Shown here piece by piece: positions 43,970 through 52,657 of a DNA stretch of 64,000 bases (positions are counted from its first letter, which is position 1; the number at the start of each line of letters is the position of its first letter). A model generated the notes under the pieces. The model was not told where the DNA came from. It was given only the letters and a program-made list of their open reading frames with translations, and did not search any database. The DNA comes from Anaerobacterium chartisolvens (GTDB lineage Bacteria > Bacillota > Clostridia > Acetivibrionales > DSM-27016), in the NCBI RefSeq assembly GCF_003337415.1, contig NZ_QPJT01000003.1:62001-126000 (forward strand). Reading direction: 5' to 3'. A program made the translations under genes and the position numbers.

Positions 43970-44944
43970 ATGTATAGGAAATTAATGTTGATTGTTTTAT
44001 GTATTGCAATGGTAGCAACTATGGTAACAGGATGTGCGGCAGGAAAAGGCGGAAAATATCCTGCGAATAATATTGAAGTAATTGTTCCAAAGGGGGCAGG
44101 AGGTGGAACAGACACTTCCACACGCGGGTTGCTCACATATATGGAAAAAAATCTGGAGGGCGCAAAGTTCAACGTAACCAATAACTCCGATGGGGGAGGC
44201 ATTACCGGCATGATAGCTACAGCTGGAGCTAAGCCGGATGGCTATACATTAGGTGCAGTTACTGTAGAGTTGGATATGTTCTGCTTCCAGGGAAAAACAG
44301 ATTTGACTTTTGAAAAATACGATGCGATTGCCATGCCGATTGCAGCACCGGCAGCATTAATTGTACAGGCAAACGCGCCATATAATTCTATTGATGAATT
44401 TGTAGCATATTGCAAGAAAAGTCCGGGAACTGTGCAGGTGGGAAATTCGGGCAGCGGAGCTATTTGGGATATTGCTACCTATCTGGCTGAAAAAGAATAC
44501 GGAATATCTGTAACACATGTTCCATACCCCAACGGAACAGCTGATATTGCGGCAGCATTAACGGGTGGACATATTGATGCTACCTTTGCGGATCCTTCCA
44601 GTTTTATGACTCAGATTGAAGCAGGAAGCATAAAGTGTCTTGGAGTTATGGCAGCAGAACGTACCAGCCTGCTTCCGAACGTACCTACTTTTAAAGAACA
44701 GGGACATGATTTAGTGGTTCGTGCATGGGCAGCTTTGGTAGCGCCAAAAGGAGTGGAAGCAGAAAAACTGAAGATGCTCCGTGATGCAGCAAAAGCAGCT
44801 TTGGAATCAGATGAATGTAAACAATACTTTAAATCACAGGGTATCGATCCGGTTGCCTATATCGGTGATGACGCATATAAGATCATGAAGGATGATTACG
44901 ATATGTATAAAGAAGTATTTGAAACCTATGACTTTGGCCAATAA
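43970..44944 (+). CDS. TctC-type binding lipoprotein of tripartite tricarboxylate transporter
   Basis: A 324-residue TctC/BugT-family protein. Signal peptide with lipobox MVTGCAA (Cys about residue 22). Family marks: YPANNIEVIVPKGAGGGTDT, ITGMIATAGAKPDGYTLG and VTHVPYPNGTADIAAALTGG with DATFADPSSF. Such proteins bind carboxylates; in this operon a sugar acid is likely. It starts ATG 43970 with CAGGAGGG upstream. A strong hairpin follows before the small permease subunit. Confidence 0.92.
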   Translation: MYRKLMLIVLCIAMVATMVTGCAAGKGGKYPANNIEVIVPKGAGGGTDTSTRGLLTYMEKNLEGAKFNVTNNSDGGGITGMIATAGAKPDGYTLGAVTVELDMFCFQGKTDLTFEKYDAIAMPIAAPAALIVQANAPYNSIDEFVAYCKKSPGTVQVGNSGSGAIWDIATYLAEKEYGISVTHVPYPNGTADIAAALTGGHIDATFADPSSFMTQIEAGSIKCLGVMAAERTSLLPNVPTFKEQGHDLVVRAWAALVAPKGVEAEKLKMLRDAAKAALESDECKQYFKSQGIDPVAYIGDDAYKIMKDDYDMYKEVFETYDFGQ

Positions 44945-44968
44945 GGGCAGAAATTAAGCAAGAATGGG

Positions 44969-45002
44969 TATGACATATGATTGGAAACAATCATATGTCA
45001 TA
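44969..45002 (+). promoter_or_regulatory. Perfect 15-bp intercistronic hairpin after tctC-like gene
   Basis: Arms 44969-44983 and 44988-45002 are exact complements around GAAA. GCTTTT follows, so weak termination is possible. The placement after a binding-protein gene repeats that at 15966-16022 and probably sets binding protein above permease. Confidence 0.75.
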
Positions 45003-45024
45003 GCTTTTGAATGGGGTGGTAGCT

Positions 45025-45495
45025 ATGACAAATATGAAAAAATGCAATTTTGTTATTTCAATCATTGCGGCAGTTGTTGGGGCAGCCATTGTGTATGCTT
45101 CTTCGGGACTAGGCATTGGTATGAAGCAAAAGGGCGGAATTGAAGCAGGAACGTGGCCGGCAATCATGGGATGCATTTTGCTGGCTGCATCAGTTATTTT
45201 ATTAAGCATGACATTATTGAATAAGAAAAAGTATGAAGGAATGGAAGTGACTCTTGCACTTCCGGCAAATATGAGGGTATACGTAATGATGGGAATCTTT
45301 GCGATTTATTGTATAGTGCTTCGGGTTCTGGGACTTTATTTATCCGTAGCAATACTTATTCCTGTCATTATGCTGGTTTTAGGAGAGCGGAATAAGAAGA
45401 AAATAACGGTTGTGACAATAGGAACGGTTCTTGGCATCTTTCTTATCTTTGGATTAATCCTGGGGACTAAATTACCGCAGCCGATTTGGATGTAA
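45025..45495 (+). CDS. TctB-type small permease
   Basis: A 156-residue protein with four hydrophobic spans, the size and topology of TctB, the small membrane subunit of tripartite tricarboxylate transporters. The DUF1468-like pattern GTWPAIMGCILLAASVILL is visible near residue 48. ATG 45025 follows GGGGTGG. Confidence 0.85.
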   Translation: MTNMKKCNFVISIIAAVVGAAIVYASSGLGIGMKQKGGIEAGTWPAIMGCILLAASVILLSMTLLNKKKYEGMEVTLALPANMRVYVMMGIFAIYCIVLRVLGLYLSVAILIPVIMLVLGERNKKKITVVTIGTVLGIFLIFGLILGTKLPQPIWM

Positions 45496-45510
45496 AAGGA
45501 GGATAGGCAT

Positions 45511-47013
45511 ATGTTCAGTAATATTCTGGAAGCTTTTAGCAGTGCTATTTCTCCAACAACAGTTTTGTTGCTTTTGGTAGGTACCGGGGCTGGTATTTTA
45601 ATTGGAGCAATGCCGGGCTTATCGGTGAATATGGGAATTGCACTCTTATACCCATTGACATTTGCTTTTGACGGGGTAGCCGGAATTATTATGCTGATCG
45701 GGGTATACTGTGGAGCGATTTATGGCGGAAGTATTTCCGCGATTCTTTTAAAGACTCCGGGAACACCGGCATCGGCTGCTACTACCCTGGATGGATATCC
45801 AATGGCAAACAAAATGGGACAGCCGGGACGTGCATTGGGTCTTTCTACCATGGCGAGTACCTTTGGCGGTGTATTTAGCGCAATTTGCCTTATGATTCTT
45901 GCACCACAGCTTGCGAAGGTTGCACTGACTTTTTCTAAAGCGGAGTATTTTGCATTGGCGCTTTTTGGCATAAGCATTATTACCAGTGTTTCATCCGGCT
46001 CTATTTTGAAGGGATTGATGGGCGGTGCTCTGGGCCTTTTTATCTCTACTATTGGAGTTGACGGTATGACCGGTAAAATGCGTTTTGACTTTGGGTCTAC
46101 TTATCTGTTGGGAGGTATATCCTTTATTCCGATTTTGATTGGACTGTTTGCCTTCTCGCAGGTACTGGCTTCGGTAGAAGGCTCTTACAATGAAACCTTT
46201 GAGAAAAAGAGCATAAAGATAAAAAAAGTACTGCCGGCCTTTAGTGATATCAAAAGGGTATTTATTACCATGCTGCGTTCTTCCGCTATTGGTACATTTA
46301 TTGGATGTATTCCGGGAACCGGGGGAGATATCTCATCTTTTATCTGTTATGATCAGGCAAAAAAATGGTCTAAGGATAAAGAAAATTTTGGGAATGGAGA
46401 ACCCAAGGGTATTGTGGCGTGTGAAGCGGGAAACAATTCTGTTTCCGGAGGGGCTATGATTCCCATGCTGACTTTAGGAATTCCTGGAGACGGTGCAACA
46501 GCAATATTACTCGGAGCGCTGATGGTGCAGGGAATTGCACCGGGGCCATTGCTGTTTGCGAATCAGCCGATTCAGGTCTATACCATTTTTATAGGCTTGT
46601 TACTGGCGAATATTGCTATGGGGGCATTTGGCTTTTCCTTGATAAGAGTATTCTCCAAAGTAATTAATGTGCCAAAAGAAATTTTAATCCCAATTATATT
46701 TGTTATGACCTTTGTTGGAACCTATTCATACAATCATTCCATGACAGATGTATACGTAATGGTGTTTTTTGGATTCCTGGGATACTTCATGAACAAAACC
46801 CAGTTTTCTATGTCGGCAATTATTTTGGGAATCATTTTAGGAGGGACAGCGGAACAGAACTTCAGCGGAGCATTGATTATGAGCAAGGGAAGCTTTTCTA
46901 TTTTCTTTACAAGACCAATCTGCAGTATTTTCATTATAATTTCGGTACTTTCTTTATTGTCACCCCTGTATAGTCCGTTATTTAAGAAAGTATTCAAAAA
47001 AAAAGCAGCCTAA
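45511..47013 (+). CDS. TctA-type large permease
   Basis: A 500-residue protein with about eleven to twelve spans. TctA hallmarks are present: GAMPGLSVNMGIALLYPLTF near residue 33, YGGSISAILLKTPGTPASAA near 70 and GCIPGTGGDISSFICYDQAK, then GIPGDGATAILLGALMVQGI. It starts ATG 45511 after AAAGGAGGATAGGC, 15 nt behind the TctB gene. It forms the sodium-dependent channel with TctB and the TctC lipoprotein. Confidence 0.93.
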   Translation: MFSNILEAFSSAISPTTVLLLLVGTGAGILIGAMPGLSVNMGIALLYPLTFAFDGVAGIIMLIGVYCGAIYGGSISAILLKTPGTPASAATTLDGYPMANKMGQPGRALGLSTMASTFGGVFSAICLMILAPQLAKVALTFSKAEYFALALFGISIITSVSSGSILKGLMGGALGLFISTIGVDGMTGKMRFDFGSTYLLGGISFIPILIGLFAFSQVLASVEGSYNETFEKKSIKIKKVLPAFSDIKRVFITMLRSSAIGTFIGCIPGTGGDISSFICYDQAKKWSKDKENFGNGEPKGIVACEAGNNSVSGGAMIPMLTLGIPGDGATAILLGALMVQGIAPGPLLFANQPIQVYTIFIGLLLANIAMGAFGFSLIRVFSKVINVPKEILIPIIFVMTFVGTYSYNHSMTDVYVMVFFGFLGYFMNKTQFSMSAIILGIILGGTAEQNFSGALIMSKGSFSIFFTRPICSIFIIISVLSLLSPLYSPLFKKVFKKKAA

Positions 47014-47023
47014 GGATGGAGCC

Positions 47024-47464
47024 ATGATCATAGATTATTTTAAGAATCATCAATTATATGAAAATAACCTGAAGCTTTTAAAAGAAGCATTTTCCTTTAT
47101 TAAGGAGGTTCAAGATAAACCCGCAGGCCGTTACGTAAAAGGAGATATGCTTGCCATGGTGCAGACGGGAACCACCCGATCAGCACAAGAAGTGAAACTG
47201 GAAGCCCATAAGAAGCACATAGATGTACAGTATGTGGTTTCTGGAGAAGAAGTCATGGAGTGGGAAAATGTCTCTAACCTTCAGACGGAGATACCGTATG
47301 ATCCGGAGAAAGACATTGTATTTTTTGAAGGAAGCGGTGTGCAGATCCCAATAAAAGAGGGTATGTTCTACCTTGTATTTCCACAGGATGCGCACAAGCC
47401 TTGCACACATATCAAAACAGAGACAAGTTATAAAAAAGTAGTATTAAAAATAAAGGCAGAATAA
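47024..47464 (+). CDS. YhcH/NanQ-family sugar anomerase
   Basis: A 146-residue single-domain cupin-like protein of the YhcH/YjgK/YiaL (DUF386) family: VKGDMLAMVQTGTTRSA, LEAHKKHIDVQYVVSGEE and FYLVFPQDAHKPC. The metal-binding His/Glu residues of the family (HKKHIDVQYV and HKP) are present. NanQ proteins of this family interconvert sialic acid anomers, which matches the sialidase-like and lyase genes upstream. It starts 10 nt after TctA and ends the operon. Confidence 0.85.
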   Translation: MIIDYFKNHQLYENNLKLLKEAFSFIKEVQDKPAGRYVKGDMLAMVQTGTTRSAQEVKLEAHKKHIDVQYVVSGEEVMEWENVSNLQTEIPYDPEKDIVFFEGSGVQIPIKEGMFYLVFPQDAHKPCTHIKTETSYKKVVLKIKAE

Positions 47465-47536
47465 GTCCGCTGTGTCATAGGGACGATTTAGGGATACACT
47501 GCTGTGTATAGCTCTTCTTTATTTTTCTTTATAGGG

Positions 47537-47584
47537 AAAAAAACGCTTGAAATGGATAAAGCAAGCCATATCAAGCGTTTTTTT
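47537..47584 (+). terminator. Terminator of the acidic-sugar operon
   Basis: AAAAAAACGCTTGA (47537-47550) pairs with TCAAGCGTTTTTTT (47571-47584). A half-copy of the GGGGAC repeat (TGTCCCCGATTTTTTT) follows at 47608-47623, beside the end of the convergent dehydrogenase gene. Confidence 0.88.
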
Positions 47585-47621
47585 GCGTTCTTCAAAGCAC
47601 AGTCTGATGTCCCCGATTTTT

Positions 47622-48659
47622 TTATATTTTAATTACCGCCTTCACTACATCGTTTTTATTCTCAATTACGAAATCAAAAGCCTTTTTTGTGTCCTCAAAA
47701 GCAAATTCATGGGTGACAATACCCTTGACATCGATTTTACCGTCTGCAATAGCCCCGATTGCGGCAGGGTAAAGGTTGCGGTAGCGGAAAACGGATTTTA
47801 TCTCAGCCTCCTTAGTCATAATCTGCATAAAGTCAAACTCGATTATATCCTTCGGCGCAAGACCAACAAGCACAATGGTACCGCCCCTCTTAACCAGATA
47901 TGGCGTTTGCTTTATTGTGAACTCACTTCCCGCAGTTTCTATAACCTTGTCAACGCCTTTTCCAGCCGTCAGCTCTGCTATTTTATCAAGTGTATTCTCA
48001 TTTTTTGCGTTAATAACACAGGAGGCGCCAAGCCTCTTTGCACATTCCAATCTTTTCTCAATAACGTCTACGACTATGACCTCAGTGGCACCGAATGCCT
48101 TGCAGGCCAATAATGTTACCAGCCCTATGCATCCCGCTCCAAGTATGACAACCTTATCTCCCAGCCTGACTCCTCCCTGAGAGGCGGCATGTAAGCCAAC
48201 TGCAAGCGGCTCCACCAATGCGCCCTCTTTTGAGGAGACATTGTGCGGAAGCTTAAATGCCATATTTTCCGGAAATGCTATATAATTCATCAAACAGCCA
48301 TGATAAGGCGGTGTGGCCAGAAACTCCACATCCGGGCAAAGATTGTACCTGCCGCTCTTGCAGAATTCACACTGTCCGCATGTACATCCCGGCTCTAACG
48401 CAACCCTGTCTCCAACCTTCAGCCTCTTCACACCTGCCCCGATTTCAACCACTGTTCCCGCGCATTCGTGTCCGAGGATAAAATCCCCGTTTACCACAAA
48501 ATCGCCTATTCTTCCATGCTCAAGGTAATGTACATCGGAACCGCAGATTCCCACATACTCGACCTTTACAATTACTTCCTTTTCCTTGGGGGCAGGAAAT
48601 TCAATTTCTCTTATTTCCATTTTGTTAAGCCCTGTCATATATACCGCTCTGTTTTGCAT
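47622..48659 (-). CDS. Zinc-dependent polyol (sorbitol/xylitol-type) dehydrogenase
   Basis: A 345-residue medium-chain dehydrogenase. Catalytic zinc ligands lie in CGSDVHYLEHG and GHECAGTV, the structural zinc site is CTCGQCEFCKSGRYNLC (four Cys), and the NAD(P) fold is GAGCIGLVTLLACKAFGATEVIVVDV. The family is the GutB/XDH type of sorbitol, xylitol or L-iditol dehydrogenases. It is downstream of the ribose-type importer in the same direction, 75 bp away, suggesting the imported substrate is a polyol or sugar. Confidence 0.9.
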   Translation of the reverse strand: MQNRAVYMTGLNKMEIREIEFPAPKEKEVIVKVEYVGICGSDVHYLEHGRIGDFVVNGDFILGHECAGTVVEIGAGVKRLKVGDRVALEPGCTCGQCEFCKSGRYNLCPDVEFLATPPYHGCLMNYIAFPENMAFKLPHNVSSKEGALVEPLAVGLHAASQGGVRLGDKVVILGAGCIGLVTLLACKAFGATEVIVVDVIEKRLECAKRLGASCVINAKNENTLDKIAELTAGKGVDKVIETAGSEFTIKQTPYLVKRGGTIVLVGLAPKDIIEFDFMQIMTKEAEIKSVFRYRNLYPAAIGAIADGKIDVKGIVTHEFAFEDTKKAFDFVIENKNDVVKAVIKI

Positions 48660-48734
48660 TCAATACCCCTCATTTCACACATCCTGTTACTCCATTGTAA
48701 AAGCTATTCTCTTTTTATGATTTTAAAAAATGTC

Positions 48735-49745
48735 TTACTTAATTGCCCCGGCCTTTTTGAGTACGTCAATATATTGCTCGATATTCTCCTTGTTAACCAG
48801 CGGGTTGCCTATATCAGTGTCTATTTGCTTTGATTCTCCTGTCAAAAGCTTATTGCTTGTATCCAGCAGCCTCTCCGCAAGCTCATAAGCGTTTTGCAGG
48901 CAGGTTGACGTCATTTTCCCATCTTTTATAAGCATCATAGCCTCAGCGGTTCCATCAACACCATATGCAAGTATATCCTTGTACTTCGGATTATCCTTTA
49001 CAACCTCAAGAGCTCCTGCAGCCATGTTGTCATTCATTGAAATAATAGCATCTATTTTGTCATTTGCCTGTACCCAGTCTTCCATGTACTTCATACCTTC
49101 GTCCTTGTTCCAGTTTGCGATTTGTTCTCCAACAATTTTTACATCAGGACGCTTATCAAAGAATTCTGCCTTCCAGCTTTTACGCCTTTCATCCGCGTGG
49201 AAGTTACCCGAAGGTCCGTCCAGAACAACTACCTTTGCATTCTCGGGAATTTGAGTGAGTGCCGCACGCGCATTTACAGCCGCCTGCTCATAAGGATTGG
49301 CATCTACCGAAGAGGCTCCTTCAATACCCGAAATACGCGCATTTGTTGTTATCGCAAAAATGCCGGCCTTTACAACCTTCTCCACATATGGCCTTTGTGC
49401 TTCACCGTTATTCGGCTGTACAATTACAAGATTATATTTGCTGGTAATTGCGTTTTCGATTAAGGAATTTTCAGTATCATCATTAGCCTGTCCATCGAAA
49501 ACATCAAGCTTAATGTTGGGATATTTCTTTGCTTCCTCTTTTACCGCGTTTGCAAGCCATGCGGCAAACGAATCCGACTGCGCGCGGGCAATGTAAGCAA
49601 CCCTGAATGTTTTCTGGCTCCCGGAGCTGTCCGCTGTAGTTGTATTTGTTGAAGATGCAGAGTCGTTTGTCTTGCCGGCACCACACCCTGCCAGTAAAAG
49701 CAGTACCATTAACATTGAAATTACAGCTAAAAATGATCTTTTCAT
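48735..49745 (-). CDS. Ribose-type ABC importer, binding lipoprotein
   Basis: A 336-residue RbsB/XylF-type protein. Lipobox LLLLLAGCG (Cys about residue 21), a Ser/Thr linker, then FRVAYIARAQSDSFAAWLANAVK, then VVQPNNGEAQRPYVEKVVKAG and AYGVDGTAEAMMLIKDGK. It should bind a pentose or polyol. ATG 49745 follows AGGAAGG. It is third in the importer operon, after the ATPase and permease. Confidence 0.9.
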   Translation of the reverse strand: MKRSFLAVISMLMVLLLLAGCGAGKTNDSASSTNTTTADSSGSQKTFRVAYIARAQSDSFAAWLANAVKEEAKKYPNIKLDVFDGQANDDTENSLIENAITSKYNLVIVQPNNGEAQRPYVEKVVKAGIFAITTNARISGIEGASSVDANPYEQAAVNARAALTQIPENAKVVVLDGPSGNFHADERRKSWKAEFFDKRPDVKIVGEQIANWNKDEGMKYMEDWVQANDKIDAIISMNDNMAAGALEVVKDNPKYKDILAYGVDGTAEAMMLIKDGKMTSTCLQNAYELAERLLDTSNKLLTGESKQIDTDIGNPLVNKENIEQYIDVLKKAGAIK

Positions 49746-49808
49746 TTTGAAATCCTTCCTTTTTTTATTATTTTAAACAGCCATGCTGTTTAATTCGATT
49801 GTTTCCCG

Positions 49809-50825
49809 TTATGCCCGGGCTTTCACTGCCTCTTCTTTTTTGCCTGAATCGTTTCCATCTGCCCTGGCAACCAGGCTTTTTGTTCTGCGTGTCTTTGAAC
49901 GGATATCGTAGATTACGGCAAGTGCGATAATTGCTCCGCGAATAATTTGCTGGATGTACGAATCTACATTTGTCAGGTTCATAATATTATCAAGGAAGCC
50001 GACAATGAATGCGCCGGCAAGCGTGCCTCCGGCTGTACCTATACCGCCTGAAAAGCTTGTACCACCTATAATGGCTGCAGTAAGAGCGGTAAATTCATAA
50101 CCAACGGCTCCATTTGGAAGGCCCGCATTTACACGCGACATGAACAGAACGCCTGCAAGCCCTACAAAAATACCATTTATGATAAATGCCGTATATTTGA
50201 CCTTACGGACATTTATACCGGATGCAACCGATGCTTCCTCGTTGCCTCCCACAGCGTATATAGACCGCCCGAATCTGGTGTGCCTTAGGACGTACCATGT
50301 AAGAGCTGCTATTACTACGAGGAAAATAATCGGAATGGGTATCGGTCCGACCGATCCCTGCCCCAGCACTACAAAATCCCCCAGTCCCAGAATATTCTGA
50401 CCTTTTGTGAATAGAAGCGCGATACCGCGGGCTACTGTCATCATTGCCAGAGTAGCTATGAACGGCGGTGCCTTAAAGGTACTGATCATAAGTGCATTAA
50501 TCAAGTTGCATATTACTCCCGTCAAAATACCAACTATAACAGCGGTTAACAAAGACCCGGTTGCCTTATAGGTAAACACCGCAAATACACCTGAAAGCGC
50601 CAGCACAGATCCCGCCGACAGGTCAAGCATTCCGCATATGATAAGGATAGTTTCACCGAATGCAAGAATAGTTGTCACAGCCAGCTGCCTTGAAATGTTT
50701 GTCATGTTGCCTATTGAAAGAAAGTTGGGATTTGCCAGTGAGCAGATAATAAACAACGCCATAAGGATCATGTATATGCTGTATCTCTTTTTTAAGGTAC
50801 TCCACACATTATTACGTATTTCCAT
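49809..50825 (-). CDS. Ribose-type ABC importer permease (RbsC family)
   Basis: A 338-residue permease with about nine spans. Markers: GMLDLSAGSVLALSGVFAVF, GRSIYAVGGNEEASVASGINV and ALTAAIIGGTSFSGGIGTAGG, the RbsC/BPD_transp_2 pattern. It starts one base after the ATPase stop, with its ribosome site GAGGTGAAA inside the ATPase C-terminus. The gene is in the CUT2 importer operon. Confidence 0.93.
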   Translation of the reverse strand: MEIRNNVWSTLKKRYSIYMILMALFIICSLANPNFLSIGNMTNISRQLAVTTILAFGETILIICGMLDLSAGSVLALSGVFAVFTYKATGSLLTAVIVGILTGVICNLINALMISTFKAPPFIATLAMMTVARGIALLFTKGQNILGLGDFVVLGQGSVGPIPIPIIFLVVIAALTWYVLRHTRFGRSIYAVGGNEEASVASGINVRKVKYTAFIINGIFVGLAGVLFMSRVNAGLPNGAVGYEFTALTAAIIGGTSFSGGIGTAGGTLAGAFIVGFLDNIMNLTNVDSYIQQIIRGAIIALAVIYDIRSKTRRTKSLVARADGNDSGKKEEAVKARA

Positions 50826-50826
50826 T

Positions 50827-52344
50827 CTATTTCACCTCGTTTGATGTTAAAGTTCCAGTAGCATATTTCATAACAAGCTCCTGGGAAAAGCATTCTCTCT
50901 TTATCTCACCTGTTATAGCACCTTTGGACATTACATAAATCCTGTCGCACATTCCCAGAAGCTCTGGAAGCTCAGACGAAATCATAATAACTGCCTTTTT
51001 TTCATGGGCCAGCTCTGTCATCAGCTTATAAATTTCATATTTTGCACCCACATCAATCCCGCGAGTAGGCTCGTCCAGTATTAAAATGTCGGGGTCGCGG
51101 AGCATCCATTTTGCAAGCACAACCTTCTGCTGATTGCCCCCGCTGAGGGCGTCCACCGTAGTATCAAGCGTAGGGGCTTTTACACGCATTCTTTCACATA
51201 TGCTTTTAACAATGTTTTTTTCCTTCTTTGTATGCAGCCGCCCCTTTTTTATAAATTGCTTAAGATTTGGAAGTGATACATTCTCCCTGATGCTTCTGAT
51301 GGGGACAATTCCATACCTCTTTCTATCCTCCGACAGCATTACAAGGCCATTTTTAATGCTGTCATTTACCGCCCTTACCTTTACTTCTTTGCCTTTTATC
51401 TTTATTTTTCCGGATGTATAAGGGTCAAGTCCGAATATGGCACGCGCCACCTCTGTCCGGCCGGCGCCCATCAGCCCTGCAAAGCCTATGATTTCACCGG
51501 CACGAAGATTGAAGCTGACATTTCTGAAGGTATTTCCACAAGTCAGGTCCTGGACCTCAAGCACATGATTTCCTATTTCCAGTTTTTCCTTTGGATATAC
51601 ATTGGTTATTTTACGCCCTACCATCATAGAAATAACGGTATCTATATCAAGCTCATCCGCCGGTAGGGTATCCACAACACTTCCGTCCCTCATTACTGTT
51701 ATGTCGTCGGCAATCCTGAAAATCTCTTCCATCTTATGGGATATATAAATTATGCTGACGCCTTTTGATTTTAGCTCGCCAATCTTTTTAAACAGAACCT
51801 CAACCTCCCTGTTGGTAATTGCTGAGGTTGGTTCATCCATGATAATGATATCCGAATCATAAGAAATGGCCTTGAGAATCTCAAGCATTTGAATATCCGA
51901 CACTGTCAAATCCTTGAGTCTGGTGTCAGGTGAGTATTGCAGGCTTTCACTCTTCATCAGCTCAAGCGTACGCCTGCGGATTTCTCTCCAATCAACAGAG
52001 CCCAGTCTGGTCAGCGGCTCACTGCCGAGGAACATATTCTGCTCGATGGTAATTTCCGGGATATAGTTCAGTTCCTGAAATATCATCGATATGCCGCATT
52101 TCCTTGCCTCGATGGGATTATGGATTTTCACTTCCTCTCCGTCGATCAGAATGTGGCCGGCATCCGGCTGATGGATGCCATTGATGATTTTCATTAATGT
52201 GGATTTACCCGCGCCATTTTCTCCGCAAAGGACATGAACCGTACCCTTTTTAACAGAAAAATTCACATTACTCAGGGCCTTAACTCCAGGAAATGATTTC
52301 TCAACGCCTCTCAATTCCAGCTTTGGGGCATTCTTCACAGTCAT
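50827..52344 (-). CDS. Ribose-type ABC importer ATPase (RbsA/MglA family)
   Basis: A 505-residue double ATPase. The first half has Walker A GENGAGKSTLMK, a typical LTVSDIQMLEI signature region and Walker B IIIMDEPTSAI; the second half has a degenerate Walker A (GAGRTEVARAI), signature LSGGNQQKVVLAKWM and Walker B LILDEPTRGID. This asymmetry is normal for RbsA. ATG 52344 has AAGGAG 4 nt upstream; TTG 52347 is the alternative. It is first in the importer operon. Confidence 0.93.
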   Translation of the reverse strand: MTVKNAPKLELRGVEKSFPGVKALSNVNFSVKKGTVHVLCGENGAGKSTLMKIINGIHQPDAGHILIDGEEVKIHNPIEARKCGISMIFQELNYIPEITIEQNMFLGSEPLTRLGSVDWREIRRRTLELMKSESLQYSPDTRLKDLTVSDIQMLEILKAISYDSDIIIMDEPTSAITNREVEVLFKKIGELKSKGVSIIYISHKMEEIFRIADDITVMRDGSVVDTLPADELDIDTVISMMVGRKITNVYPKEKLEIGNHVLEVQDLTCGNTFRNVSFNLRAGEIIGFAGLMGAGRTEVARAIFGLDPYTSGKIKIKGKEVKVRAVNDSIKNGLVMLSEDRKRYGIVPIRSIRENVSLPNLKQFIKKGRLHTKKEKNIVKSICERMRVKAPTLDTTVDALSGGNQQKVVLAKWMLRDPDILILDEPTRGIDVGAKYEIYKLMTELAHEKKAVIMISSELPELLGMCDRIYVMSKGAITGEIKRECFSQELVMKYATGTLTSNEVK

Positions 52345-52584
52345 CAATCTCCTTTATCAATATCTATTGTTTATTCATTTCGTCCTTAAGAACAAGTACA
52401 TGATTATAATAAAATATTTTGGAGCGGATTATAATGGAGTGGATTTATTACATTGTGCAAGAAATTGCTTACTTTATTCAGGAAGGATTTTGTTTTGCAG
52501 CAAGCAAAAATTTTTGGGGAGGATGTTATTATTTCTTTGTACAAAATTAATATCGCGGTTGATATAGCTACCAATTCGGAATAT

Positions 52585-52630
52585 AAACAGAAAATGCGAC
52601 CGTGAATATTCGCGGTCGCATTTTCTGTTT
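52585..52630. terminator. Bidirectional terminator after the two-component regulator
   Basis: 18-bp arms (52585-52602, 52613-52630) with T- and A-rich feet, 28 nt after the response regulator stop on the minus strand. It separates that transcript from the importer. The gap 52348-52657 holds no gene I can support. Confidence 0.88.
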
Positions 52631-52657
52631 AACTAAATTTACGTTCTAATATGCCCT

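Noticed and set aside
47547-48113. Long plus-strand frame opposite the polyol dehydrogenase
   Set aside because: It is the antisense shadow of a clear dehydrogenase gene and starts within a terminator.
52367-52567. 66-residue frame between the ATPase gene and the two-component terminator
   Set aside because: No ribosome site, Cys/Lys/Phe-rich AT-driven composition, and no family resemblance.
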